Assembly (NCBI RefSeq): GCF_009914055.1
Contig: NZ_CP028271.1
Location: 434,001-498,000, forward strand
Direction: 5' to 3'
DNA: 64,000 nt
Source of the DNA: Mixta intestinalis
GTDB taxonomy: Bacteria > Pseudomonadota > Gammaproteobacteria > Enterobacterales > Enterobacteriaceae
The notes below the pieces were generated by a model that saw nothing but the letters and a program-made list of their open reading frames with translations, was not told the origin of the DNA and made no database searches. Positions 1 through 7,905 of the stretch are shown here, piece after piece (the first letter of the stretch is position 1; the number at the start of each line of letters is the position of its first letter). Made by a program: the position numbers and the translations under genes.

Positions 1-615
1 CAGCGCCTCACGTGCGCTTTCGCCCGCCGCCAGCGCGCCAAGGCGCACCGAAGCACGGATTAGCGCACCGGTTTTGTGGCGATGAATAGCCTCCAGCGCG
101 GTTAAATTGGTTTGCTGCCCCTCCGCCGCTAAATCAAGCGCCTGACCGCCACACATACCGGCAACGCCGCTTGCCTGGGCCAGCTCAGAAATCATCGCGA
201 GGCGATCGCACGGCGCTACCTGCTGCATTGGTGCATCAGCAAGTATAGAGAAAGCCAGCGTTTGTAACGCATCGCCTGCGAGAATAGCGGTATCTTCGCC
301 GAATTTAATGTGACAGGTGGGCTGCCCGCGCCGCAAACTGTCGTTATCCATGGCGGGTAAGTCGTCATGGATTAAGGAATAGGCGTGAATACATTCAACG
401 GCAGCGGCAGGCGCATCAAGGCTGTCGGCGTCAACGTGCAGCATATCGCCAACCACATAGACTAAAAACGGGCGTAATCGTTTCCCTCCTAATAGTGCGC
501 CATATTGCATTGCATTGACCAGAGAAGAACTCTGAAAGGGCAGGGGATCGATAAAGCGTGATAACGCCACATTCACCCGTTGATGGTAATGGGCGAGGAG
601 TTGAGCAAAATCCAT
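1..615 (-). CDS. ispA: Farnesyl diphosphate synthase IspA (3' part outside window)
   Basis: Condenses IPP with DMAPP and then geranyl diphosphate to make farnesyl diphosphate, the precursor of undecaprenyl phosphate and quinone side chains. About 205 N-terminal residues are visible, beginning MDFAQLLAHY. The first aspartate-rich motif (DDLPAMD) and the GGKRLRP substrate-binding segment are intact. The C-terminal third, with the second Asp-rich motif, lies beyond the window start, so the gene is cut by the edge rather than truncated. Its ATG overlaps the xseB stop by one base (TAATG), indicating translational coupling in the usual xseB-ispA-dxs operon. Confidence 0.95.
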   Translation of the reverse strand, partial: MDFAQLLAHYHQRVNVALSRFIDPLPFQSSSLVNAMQYGALLGGKRLRPFLVYVVGDMLHVDADSLDAPAAAVECIHAYSLIHDDLPAMDNDSLRRGQPTCHIKFGEDTAILAGDALQTLAFSILADAPMQQVAPCDRLAMISELAQASGVAGMCGGQALDLAAEGQQTNLTALEAIHRHKTGALIRASVRLGALAAGESAREAL

Positions 616-857
616 TATTCAGCGTCCGGCGTGAAGGGCGTTAGCGCAGCGTCTTTATCATCGTTAAGCAGAATCTGCACGCGCTGTTCCGCTTGTTGCA
701 GGGTTTTTTGTCCTGTTTTTGCCAGCTGTACGCCGCGTTCGAATTCGTTCAGCGCCTCTTCCAGCGGTAAATCGCCGCTTTCCAGGCGGGTAACGATCTG
801 TTCCAGCTGCTGTAGCGATGTTTCAAAACTGATGGGCTGTTCGGCTTTTTTTGGCAT
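615..857 (-). CDS. xseB: Exodeoxyribonuclease VII small subunit
   Basis: Small subunit of the XseA/XseB nuclease that degrades single-stranded DNA into acid-soluble oligonucleotides in the cytoplasm. The 80-residue length is normal for the family. The helical core contains SFETSLQQLEQIVTRLESG and the family signature LPLEEALNEFERGV. It is the first gene of an operon with ispA, which it overlaps by one base, and it is divergent from thiI across about 230 bp that must hold both promoters. This is the standard enterobacterial arrangement. Confidence 0.95.
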   Translation of the reverse strand: MPKKAEQPISFETSLQQLEQIVTRLESGDLPLEEALNEFERGVQLAKTGQKTLQQAEQRVQILLNDDKDAALTPFTPDAE

Positions 858-1087
858 AGTAATAGGTGCTCACAGGTTTTTTATCTTTAGCAATCGGACA
901 TGGTAGCCGACTGGAAATGATTAGCAAAATAATCATAGAGCATGGCAGTAAAACAGGCAGCTCGCCGGTAAAGGTGATATACTGTCGCGCCTCGGAAGCA
1001 AAGGGCTCCGGTTCCTTTGCAATTCATTGATTTTATCAGTTAAGTGCCGCCTTTTTTAGCACTTAATTGCCTCAGAGCTGCGCGGTC

Positions 1088-2536
1088 ATGAAGTTTATCA
1101 TTAAATTGTTTCCCGAAATCACCATTAAAAGCCAGTCGGTGCGTTTGCGTTTTATCAAAATTCTCACCGGTAATATTCGTAATGTCCTGAAAGATCTGGA
1201 TGAAACGCTGGCAGTGGTGCGTCACTGGGATCACATCGAAGTCCGCTCTAAAGATGATAGCCTGCGTGAAACATTTATCGATGAGCTGACGCGCATTCCC
1301 GGCATTCATCACGTGCTGGCGGTAGAGGACCGCACCTGGACCGACATGCACGATATCTTTGAACAGACGCTGGCAATCAACCGCGAGCGTCTGGAAGGCA
1401 AAACTTTCTGCGTGCGCGTAAAACGCCGCGGTCAGCATCCGTTCAGTTCGCAGGATGTGGAACGCTACGTCGGCGGCGGACTCAACCAGCATATTGAAAG
1501 CGCGCAGGTTAAGCTTTCTCACCCGCAGGTCACGGTGAATCTGGAGATCGAAAACGATCGCCTGTTGCTGATCACCGGACGTTATGAAGGGCTGGGTGGT
1601 TTCCCGATCGGCACGCAGGAAGATGTGCTGTCGCTGATTTCCGGCGGTTTCGATTCTGGTGTTTCCAGCTATATGCTGATGCGTCGCGGCTGTCGCGTGC
1701 ATTACTGCTTCTTTAACCTCGGCGGCGCGGCTCATGAGATCGGCGTGCGTCAGGTTGCGCACTATCTGTGGAACCGCTTTGGACGCTCGCATCGCGTGCG
1801 CTTCGTGGCGATCAATTTCGAGCCGGTAGTGGCAGAGATCCTGGAAAAAGTGGACGACGGTCAGATGGGCGTGGTGCTGAAACGGATGATGGTACGCGCC
1901 GCCTCGCAGATTGCTGAACGCTATGGCGTGCAGGCGCTGGTTACCGGCGAAGCGCTGGGCCAGGTTTCCAGCCAGACGCTGACTAACCTGCGTCTGATTG
2001 ATAACGCGTCAGATACGCTGATACTGCGTCCGCTGATCTCTCACGATAAAGAACACATCATCAATCTTGCGCGCCAGATCGGTACGGAAGATTTTGCCCG
2101 CACCATGCCAGAATATTGCGGCGTGATTTCAAAAAGCCCGACGGTGAAAGCGGTGAAGGCGCGTATTGAGGCAGAAGAAGAAAACTTCGATTTCGCCGTG
2201 CTGGATCGCGTGGTGCAGGAAGCGACCAACGTGGATATTCGCACTATCGCTGAGCAGACACAGGAAGATGTCGCCGAAGTGGAAACCGTAGCCTCTTTTT
2301 CTGCTAACGATGCTCTGCTGGATATTCGTTCGCTGGATGAGCAGGAGATTAAGCCGCTGAAAGTGGAAGGCATTGAGGTAAAATCTCTGCCGTTCTATAA
2401 GCTGGGCACCCAGTTTGGCGATCTCGATCAGAGTAAAACCTGGCTGCTTTACTGCGAGCGTGGCGTAATGAGCCGACTGCAGGCGCTTTATCTGCATGAG
2501 CAGGGCTTTAAGAACGTGAAGGTTTATCGTCCCTGA
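1088..2536 (+). CDS. thiI: tRNA 4-thiouridine synthase / thiamine sulfur carrier ThiI
   Basis: Makes 4-thiouridine at tRNA position 8 and supplies sulfur for the thiazole of thiamine, receiving it as persulfide from IscS. Domains in order: ferredoxin-like and THUMP region (about residues 1-165), PP-loop ATPase with SGGFDSG near 184-190, and a C-terminal rhodanese domain carrying the persulfide cysteine in CERGVMSR (about C456). The partner cysteine is in MPEYCGV (about C344). The ATG at 1088 is preferred over one 21 bases upstream because it gives 482 residues beginning MKFIIKLFPEIT, exactly the E. coli length. A strong terminator follows. Confidence 0.97.
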   Translation: MKFIIKLFPEITIKSQSVRLRFIKILTGNIRNVLKDLDETLAVVRHWDHIEVRSKDDSLRETFIDELTRIPGIHHVLAVEDRTWTDMHDIFEQTLAINRERLEGKTFCVRVKRRGQHPFSSQDVERYVGGGLNQHIESAQVKLSHPQVTVNLEIENDRLLLITGRYEGLGGFPIGTQEDVLSLISGGFDSGVSSYMLMRRGCRVHYCFFNLGGAAHEIGVRQVAHYLWNRFGRSHRVRFVAINFEPVVAEILEKVDDGQMGVVLKRMMVRAASQIAERYGVQALVTGEALGQVSSQTLTNLRLIDNASDTLILRPLISHDKEHIINLARQIGTEDFARTMPEYCGVISKSPTVKAVKARIEAEEENFDFAVLDRVVQEATNVDIRTIAEQTQEDVAEVETVASFSANDALLDIRSLDEQEIKPLKVEGIEVKSLPFYKLGTQFGDLDQSKTWLLYCERGVMSRLQALYLHEQGFKNVKVYRP

Positions 2537-2543
2537 AATAGAA

Positions 2544-2581
2544 GCTGTCCGTTATTTTTACCGCTACGGACAGCGCTTTTT
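2544..2581 (+). terminator. Rho-independent terminator after thiI
   Basis: Nine-base inverted repeat GCTGTCCGT / ACGGACAGC (2544-2552 and 2566-2574), followed by GCTTTTT. It lies just downstream of the thiI stop and separates thiI from the convergent lysis cassette. Confidence 0.8.
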
Positions 2582-2629
2582 CCTTGCCAGCGCTACCTTG
2601 CAGGTCAACATCCTTTCTGGCGTTGTCAG

Positions 2630-2905
2630 TCAAAGCGGTTCCACAGGCAAAGGGCTGACCTGCCGACGCCATTCAATCAGCCTGTCGATGCGTTCCGCAC
2701 AGATTTTTAAGCTATGCTGCAATTGCAGGCTGTAGCTGACGGCGTCTCCCCAGCTTTTACCTGTAAATAGCGGCTGTTCGCAGGGCTGAAATAGCGTTTC
2801 AGGAGGAAGCCGCAGCAGCGGTGCGCTGAGCGGGCGCTGCGCGCAGGAGCTTAATAACAGAATCTGGCACAGGCTGAGCAGCACAAGGATTGGTTTTGAT
2901 CGCAT
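2630..2905 (-). CDS. Rz1-like outer-membrane spanin lipoprotein
   Basis: Predicted outer-membrane subunit of a two-component spanin. With Rz it would fuse inner and outer membranes in the last step of host lysis. The 91-residue product has a lipoprotein signal peptide ending in the lipobox LLSSC (Cys21), then a proline-rich stretch (PLSAPLLRLPPETLF) typical of Rz1, and two further cysteines. It starts inside the upstream Rz gene in another frame and overlaps it by 107 bp, an architecture characteristic of phage Rz/Rz1 pairs. No sequence search could be run; assignment rests on architecture, lipobox and context. Confidence 0.75.
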   Translation of the reverse strand: MRSKPILVLLSLCQILLLSSCAQRPLSAPLLRLPPETLFQPCEQPLFTGKSWGDAVSYSLQLQHSLKICAERIDRLIEWRRQVSPLPVEPL

Positions 2906-3170
2906 GATGATATTCCTTCTGACGCACGTTATGCTGTTGAGCGGCGGCTTTTTCCTGTTGTAATTGTTTAGCTGTCAGCATTCGGTTGATTTGTTCATAC
3001 TGGCGCAGATCGTCAATGATATTTTGTTGGTAGATGAGCTTGTCCAGTAATGTTATTTTTTCATCTTCCATTTGCCTGATTTTATTCTGCTGCTGACGCG
3101 TTAGGTTAAACTGATATAACAGGGTTATGATTATAAAACCTGTTATTGCGCTCCCGCTGATGAACTTCAT
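2799..3170 (-). CDS. Rz-like inner-membrane spanin
   Basis: Predicted inner-membrane spanin subunit. It has one N-terminal transmembrane segment (about residues 6-20, GSAITGFIIITLLYQF), then a long Gln/Glu/Lys-rich helical region (about 24-90) suited to a periplasmic coiled coil, and ends with CAAQPVPDSVIKLLR, a segment commonly seen at the end of phage Rz proteins. Its ATG overlaps the stop of the muramidase gene by four bases (ATGA), so the two are probably translationally coupled. The 3' end encodes Rz1 in another frame. Confidence 0.75.
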   Translation of the reverse strand: MKFISGSAITGFIIITLLYQFNLTRQQQNKIRQMEDEKITLLDKLIYQQNIIDDLRQYEQINRMLTAKQLQQEKAAAQQHNVRQKEYHHAIKTNPCAAQPVPDSVIKLLRAAPAQRTAAAASS

Positions 3171-3709
3171 AATGTTATCCTTTCTTTAAGCCAGCCATAA
3201 ATGAAATGCTGATTTAGCGGACGCGTTTCGGTTATTTGCAGATAGCGTTCGCCCTGGCTGCAATTAAGCGCTTTTAGCATTACCTGTTCACCTTCCTCAC
3301 CGCGATGAGTGAGAAAAATATCCAGCGCCTCAAGCGTACGTGGACCGATATTCCCATCGGTAGAGAGAGGAGCATAAAGCTTCTGCTGTTGGCTAAAGGC
3401 ATTTAACCAGCGTTGAAGCCAGGTAATGGCGGTTGCCGTGCCCATATTAACCCCCGCATCGCACAGCTTAATGGCGATAGCCTGCGAAACCTGCGCCAGC
3501 CTGTCCAGCTTAGGGCGAGTCCAGTAGTCGGTATAAAGAATAGTCAGCGCCGTGGTCTGAGGCAGATCGGCCATCGCGCCGCTGTAGCCGTGCGCCCTGG
3601 CTACTTTTTCCGTTATGCCCCAACGGGTAGGGCCGCCTTTATCGGCAGGGTGATTGATATAATCACCTTCTTTTTCGATTATCGCATTAAAAATATCCGC
3701 TTCCGTCAT
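3167..3709 (-). CDS. Endolysin, GH108-type N-acetylmuramidase with C-terminal PG-binding domain
   Basis: Predicted muramidase cleaving the MurNAc-GlcNAc bond of peptidoglycan, the same family as Salmonella TtsA and several phage endolysins. The N-terminal domain carries the catalytic-glutamate region IIEKEGDYINHPADKGG (likely Glu13) and PTRWGIT. The second half (from about residue 90, with LSTDGNIGPRTLEAL) resembles the peptidoglycan-binding domain paired with GH108. The ATG at 3709 is chosen because GAGG lies seven bases upstream; a longer frame begins at 3793 but has no ribosome binding site. There is no signal peptide, so release would need a holin or another exporter, and none is seen nearby. 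Followed directly by Rz/Rz1. Confidence 0.75.
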   Translation of the reverse strand: MTEADIFNAIIEKEGDYINHPADKGGPTRWGITEKVARAHGYSGAMADLPQTTALTILYTDYWTRPKLDRLAQVSQAIAIKLCDAGVNMGTATAITWLQRWLNAFSQQQKLYAPLSTDGNIGPRTLEALDIFLTHRGEEGEQVMLKALNCSQGERYLQITETRPLNQHFIYGWLKERITL

Positions 3710-4140
3710 TTTCAACCTCACGTCATGATTTTTTATTGGGATGAGCTGAAATATAACGGGCCGTTTTAGCGAAGTAACTTTTTCACCTTTCATTTAATAA
3801 ATACAAATCAACAAAAAATGTTAGTAAGTAAAAAATGACTATTAATGTGCGGTCAGCATTAGTGCGGTGTTGTGTAAAATCGCCATAAACAGAAGCTGTT
3901 TTACTGATGCTGTTTGATAAAACCCCTAACGAAGGAACTGGCGATAATACGAAGCGGTGGCTTTCAGGTGTAACTTAATAATTTTTATCGGTCAGGTTTT
4001 AAATTAAGTGAGTTTATGGCAGGAGGCGAACAGAAAAGAGCGAAGCCGGTTAGCTATGGCGCATCACGCTACGATTTTTAAAAATGGTGAGTTAGCAGCC
4101 ATTGCTGAAAAGGAGCCTGCCAGCAATGGCTGTTGTTGCG
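3710..4140. other. AT-rich gap upstream of the lysis cassette
   Basis: About 430 bp without a convincing gene. The minus strand, where a holin would be expected, is interrupted by stop codons in every frame. The stretch 3794-3900 is markedly AT-rich compared with the flanking core genes. Any promoter of the lysis cassette should lie here, but I could not identify a clear one. Confidence 0.5.
4096..4132. repeat. Perfect 12-bp inverted repeat downstream of yajL
   Basis: CAGCCATTGCTG at 4096-4107 pairs exactly with CAGCAATGGCTG at 4121-4132, with a 13-base loop. It lies nine bases beyond the yajL stop, on the side of the inserted lysis cassette. No T-run follows directly on the minus strand, so it is at best a weak terminator for panE-yajL. 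Confidence 0.6.
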
Positions 4141-4737
4141 TTAGTCCTGATAAGCGTAAATGCCCGCCGCCAGTACCAGCTGCTCTGCGACTTCACGCGC
4201 TTTTTCTTTTCCCACCAGCAGATCGATAAGCTTGAGGGCGAAATCCATCGCCGTACCCGGCCCCTGGCTGGTAAGCAAATTCACACGCGGATCCCATACT
4301 ACGCGTTTCTCAACCCATTTCTCTTCAGGGATTTTATCTTTCAGGCCAGGGAAGCCGGTCATATTGCCGACGGGAAACAGGTCGTGCGGCACCAGCACCG
4401 TACCCGCAGCGGCGCAGATGGCTGCAACGATGCGTCCGGAAAGGTGAAATTGCTGTACGGTTTCTACCAGCAGCGGGCTATCGCGAAAAGCCTCCGCACC
4501 TTTCAGGCCGCCCGGCAGAACGATGGCGTCAAAATGGCTATCTGCGACCTCTACCAGTCTGCTGTCTGCCAGCAGCCTGACGCCGCGTGAGCAGACGATC
4601 TGCCGCTCGCCATCGCCATTCACGCTGGCGGTGGTAACATTGATGCCCGCCCGCACCAGCAGATCGATTACCGTAACCGCTTCGATCTCTTCAGTGCCAT
4701 GTGCCAGGCAGACCAGCGCCGATACGTTCGCGCTCAT
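4141..4737 (-). CDS. yajL: DJ-1/PfpI family protein YajL
   Basis: Cytoplasmic DJ-1 superfamily protein, described as an oxidative-stress chaperone and as a deglycase acting on glyoxal- or methylglyoxal-modified substrates (the latter is debated). The nucleophile-elbow cysteine is in AAICAAAG (about Cys108) and the glutamate is in EEIEAVT near the N-terminus. Length 198 residues against 196 in E. coli. The start is supported by AGGAG eight bases upstream. It overlaps the end of panE by 47 bp, as expected for a coupled panE-yajL pair. In E. coli it is next to thiI; here the lysis cassette intervenes. Confidence 0.95.
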   Translation of the reverse strand: MSANVSALVCLAHGTEEIEAVTVIDLLVRAGINVTTASVNGDGERQIVCSRGVRLLADSRLVEVADSHFDAIVLPGGLKGAEAFRDSPLLVETVQQFHLSGRIVAAICAAAGTVLVPHDLFPVGNMTGFPGLKDKIPEEKWVEKRVVWDPRVNLLTSQGPGTAMDFALKLIDLLVGKEKAREVAEQLVLAAGIYAYQD

Positions 4738-5611
4738 AATCTTGCTCCTTTCGCTTAATCAATTCATACAGCCGGCTGTTTTCCGGCGTGGCGATGCCCT
4801 GTGCCCGTGCCCGCTGCAACAGGTAACCGGTAATGTAATCTATTTCAGTACGCCGCTGCGCCCGAACATCCTGCAACATTGAAGATACGTTCAGGGCGGT
4901 GTTGGCTATCACCGAATGAACATAATCCTGTAGCTGCTGCGCGCTGGTGTGAACACCTTCTCTTTCCATTACCGCCGCCGCCTCTTCGCACAAAATGGCG
5001 ATTTGCTCAGGCCAGGCGATTAGCTCTCCGTTCAGACAATCGTTGATCACGCTGAGCGGATTTATCACGCAGTTAACCGCCAGTTTTCTCCAGCAGGCAG
5101 CGGAAACATCGTTATGCCAGGCCACGTCCGGCAGCGCCTGATGCAGCGTTTCTGCCAGCTCACTCAGTGATTCGCTGCCGGGTGAGGCAGATCCAATATG
5201 GGTAATACCGCTGGCGACATGCACTATTACCGTATCGTCACGTTTTGCCGCATGGGTAGTAATACCGCGTAGCAGCGGCTGGGTCATTCCGCGAAGTTCT
5301 TCCAGCGTACCCATGCCGTTATGCAGCAGAAGAATGGGGCAATCAGGCGGCAGTAGCGTCTCGATATTTTTTATCGCGCCGGAAACCTGCCACGCCTTCA
5401 GCGTAACCAGTAACAGATCGCTGTTGCTGAGAAACAGCGGATCGTTGGCGATAAAGGTTTTATTGCTGGCAACGCCGTTCGTGCCGATAACATTGACCGA
5501 GCAGTAGGGCTGTGGCACACGTAACCAACCCTGAACCTCATGGCCCTGACGATCGAGTGCGGTCAGCCAGAGCTGACCCAGGGCACCGCAGCCGAGTACC
5601 GTAATTTTCAT
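4691..5611 (-). CDS. panE: 2-dehydropantoate 2-reductase PanE
   Basis: NADPH-dependent ketopantoate reductase giving pantoate for coenzyme A synthesis. The N-terminal Rossmann motif is VLGCGALGQLW (residues 5-15). The catalytic lysine lies in CWRKLAVNCVINPL and the substrate-binding glutamate in RRTEIDYI. Length 306 residues against 303 in E. coli. It is the first gene of the panE-yajL pair. The gene is divergent from yajQ over about 130 bp. Confidence 0.95.
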   Translation of the reverse strand: MKITVLGCGALGQLWLTALDRQGHEVQGWLRVPQPYCSVNVIGTNGVASNKTFIANDPLFLSNSDLLLVTLKAWQVSGAIKNIETLLPPDCPILLLHNGMGTLEELRGMTQPLLRGITTHAAKRDDTVIVHVASGITHIGSASPGSESLSELAETLHQALPDVAWHNDVSAACWRKLAVNCVINPLSVINDCLNGELIAWPEQIAILCEEAAAVMEREGVHTSAQQLQDYVHSVIANTALNVSSMLQDVRAQRRTEIDYITGYLLQRARAQGIATPENSRLYELIKRKEQDYERERIGAGLPGTWH

Positions 5612-5743
5612 GCATCCTCCCGCAGGCGGAGTTTCAAGGCCTTAACGGCGAGTTAATCGATAATCACTGTGCGCACAGGCTGTTTTCTTTGCCCCACGCA
5701 AGCAGGTATTATGCATGTCACTTTAGCGTCTGGAGAAAAAATA

Positions 5744-6235
5744 ATGCCATCTTTCGATATCGTTTCTGAAATCGACATGCAGGAAGTGCGAAACGCCGTT
5801 GAAAACGCCAACCGTGAACTCTCAACCCGCTTCGATTTTCGCAACGTCAGCGCCAGCATCGAGCTGAATGAAAAAGCGCAGACTATTAAAGTGACCACCG
5901 AATCTGATTTTCAGGTGAAGCAGCTGGTCGATATTCTACGCGAGAAGCTGCTGAAACGGGGAATTGAGGGTGCGGCGCTGGAAGTGCCGGATCAGATTGA
6001 GCACAGCGGCAAAAACTGGAGCCTCGATCTCAAGCTGAAGCAGGGCATTGAGAGCGATATGGCGAAGAAAATTGTTAAGCTGATTAAAGACAGCAAAATC
6101 AAAGTGCAGCCGCAGATTCAGGGCGAAGAAGTCCGTGTTAACGGTAAATCACGCGACGATCTGCAAAGCGCTATCGCGCTGGTGCGCGGTGGCAACCTGG
6201 GGCAGCCGTTCCAGTTTAAAAACTTCCGCGATTAA
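5744..6235 (+). CDS. yajQ: Nucleotide-binding UPF0234 protein YajQ
   Basis: YajQ-family cytoplasmic protein with two ferredoxin-like lobes. Family members bind nucleotides, and a Xanthomonas homologue binds cyclic di-GMP. The ATG at 5744 gives MPSFDIVSEIDMQE and 163 residues, the same length as E. coli. The C-terminus GNLGQPFQFKNFRD is the family signature. A longer in-frame reading from 5669 is rejected because it lacks homology and a binding site. Convergent with yajR. Confidence 0.95.
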   Translation: MPSFDIVSEIDMQEVRNAVENANRELSTRFDFRNVSASIELNEKAQTIKVTTESDFQVKQLVDILREKLLKRGIEGAALEVPDQIEHSGKNWSLDLKLKQGIESDMAKKIVKLIKDSKIKVQPQIQGEEVRVNGKSRDDLQSAIALVRGGNLGQPFQFKNFRD

Positions 6236-6305
6236 ACAGTCCGTTTTACCTGCTGACAGTCGACACTGGACTTAAGGCGCAGGGAAGCCAGATCGAAGAG
6301 TAAAG

Positions 6306-6333
6306 CGTCCCGGGCCAGAGAAGGCGCGGGACG
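6306..6333. terminator. Hairpin between convergent yajQ and yajR
   Basis: CGTCCCG (6306-6312) and CGGGACG (6327-6333) form a GC-rich stem in the yajQ-yajR gap. There is no T-run, so its role as a terminator is uncertain. Confidence 0.4.
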
Positions 6334-6414
6334 AGAGGTCAGGAATGACGTTTAGCGTCTTTACGATCGAACTGGCCTCCCTGTGCAGGTGCCGTTCAGT
6401 ATTTAAGCGGTGTT

Positions 6415-7779
6415 TTACATGCTGGCGAGCAGCGCCTCCAGTTCAACCCGGCTGGTCACCTTGCTGTCAATTTTTACATAGGCGCTGCGCTCTTCCGGTA
6501 CGATAAATACGGAAGAGACACCGGGCTGCGCTTTCAGCTTCTGCTCCAGCCGCGCATCCTTCAGCGCATGGTCATTTAAAACGATACGCAGACTACTTAC
6601 ATATGGCGGTTCCTGCATGGTGGTACTCAACAACAACCACAGCGTAGCCACTACCGCACCTAACAAAAACACCGTCTGGGCATCAAAATTCTGGAAAATC
6701 CAGCCGCCAAGACTGCCGCCAATCGCCACGCCGAGAAACTGGCTGGTGGAATAAATGCCCATCGCGGTACCTTTATATCCCGCTGGCGACTCTTTACTGA
6801 TCAGGGAAGGCAGAATCGCCTCCATCAAATTAAACGCCAGGAAAAAGAGCTGCACGCCAACCACCAGCGTCCAGAAATGCCCACCGGCACCCCACAGCAC
6901 AATTTCCGCAATCAGAATTAACGCCACGCAGCAGATAAACACCCGCTTCATCCGACGCTTTACTTCAGCATAAATAATAAAGGGTACGACGGCGACAAAG
7001 GCGATCAGCATTGTCACCAGATACACCTTCCAGTGCTGTCCGGCCGGAAAACCGGCCTGTTCAAACTGGCCCGGCAGGGCGACAAAGCTCGACATCAGCA
7101 ACACATGCAGACAAAGAATACCGATATTCAGCTTCAGCAGACGCGGCTGTATCAGCACTTCACGTATGCTGCCTTTCACCATACCTGATTCGCGGTTCAG
7201 TACATGATGTGGCGCATTCGGCACCACCAACAGCGTAATCACAATGCCGAGGCTGGCGAGAATCGCAATCATCCAGAACAGCGCGTGCAGGCCGAGAGCG
7301 TGGGTAATTATCGGGCCCAGCACCATGGCGATAGCAAACGTAATGCCGAAGCTAATACCGATAAACGCCATTGCTTTAGTCCGATTCTGCTCGCGCGTCA
7401 GATCGGAAAGGAGTGCCATTACGGCGGCGGCGATAGCGCCGGAACCCTGCAAAGCGCGCCCAAGAATAACGCCCCAGATTGATACGGTACTGGCGGCAAT
7501 AACGCTGCCGGCTACAAAAACCAGCAGCCCGCCGACGATCAGCGGCTTACGACCAATACGATCGGAAAGCAGGCCGAACGGGATCTGGAAAATAGCCTGC
7601 GCCAGGCCATAAATACCGATCGCCAGGCCAATCAACGCTTCATTGGCACCCTGCAACGCCATGCCGTAAGTGGTCAGTACGGGCAACACCATAAACATGC
7701 CCAGCATACGTAAAGAAAAAACGGTGCCTAAACCCCAGGTTGCTCGCAGTTCAACCGGTGTCATTTTATTATCGTTCAT
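6415..7779 (-). CDS. yajR: MFS transporter YajR
   Basis: Drug/H+ antiporter-type major facilitator with about 12 transmembrane helices. Motif A between helices 2 and 3 is GLLSDRIGRKPLI. The C-terminal cytoplasmic extension (about residues 390-454, including RIVLNDHALKDARLEQKL) corresponds to the ferredoxin-like YAM domain known from E. coli YajR. The length, 454 residues, is the same as in E. coli. The natural substrate is not established. It lies alone between yajQ and the cyo operon. Confidence 0.93.
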   Translation of the reverse strand: MNDNKMTPVELRATWGLGTVFSLRMLGMFMVLPVLTTYGMALQGANEALIGLAIGIYGLAQAIFQIPFGLLSDRIGRKPLIVGGLLVFVAGSVIAASTVSIWGVILGRALQGSGAIAAAVMALLSDLTREQNRTKAMAFIGISFGITFAIAMVLGPIITHALGLHALFWMIAILASLGIVITLLVVPNAPHHVLNRESGMVKGSIREVLIQPRLLKLNIGILCLHVLLMSSFVALPGQFEQAGFPAGQHWKVYLVTMLIAFVAVVPFIIYAEVKRRMKRVFICCVALILIAEIVLWGAGGHFWTLVVGVQLFFLAFNLMEAILPSLISKESPAGYKGTAMGIYSTSQFLGVAIGGSLGGWIFQNFDAQTVFLLGAVVATLWLLLSTTMQEPPYVSSLRIVLNDHALKDARLEQKLKAQPGVSSVFIVPEERSAYVKIDSKVTSRVELEALLASM

Positions 7780-7865
7780 TACAACCTCAGTATTATTGCT
7801 GACAATATTTTAAGGAGTAGGGCAGGGCGGGTAAAACAGAAGTGTTTAAGCAGTCGTAACAAAAA

Positions 7866-7886
7866 GAAAGGGCGCAAAATGCGCCC
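7866..7886 (-). terminator. Terminator of the cyo operon
   Basis: On the minus strand GGGCGCA / TGCGCCC (7870-7876 and 7880-7886) is followed by TTTCTTTTTG. It lies 20 bases after the cyoE stop. Confidence 0.8.
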
Positions 7887-7905
7887 TAAGTGATGTTGCT
7901 TGCGA

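Noticed and set aside
4008..4229. A plus-strand frame at the yajL end, considered as a holin
   Set aside because: Wrong strand for the cassette, overlaps yajL antisense, and has no transmembrane segment pattern of a holin.
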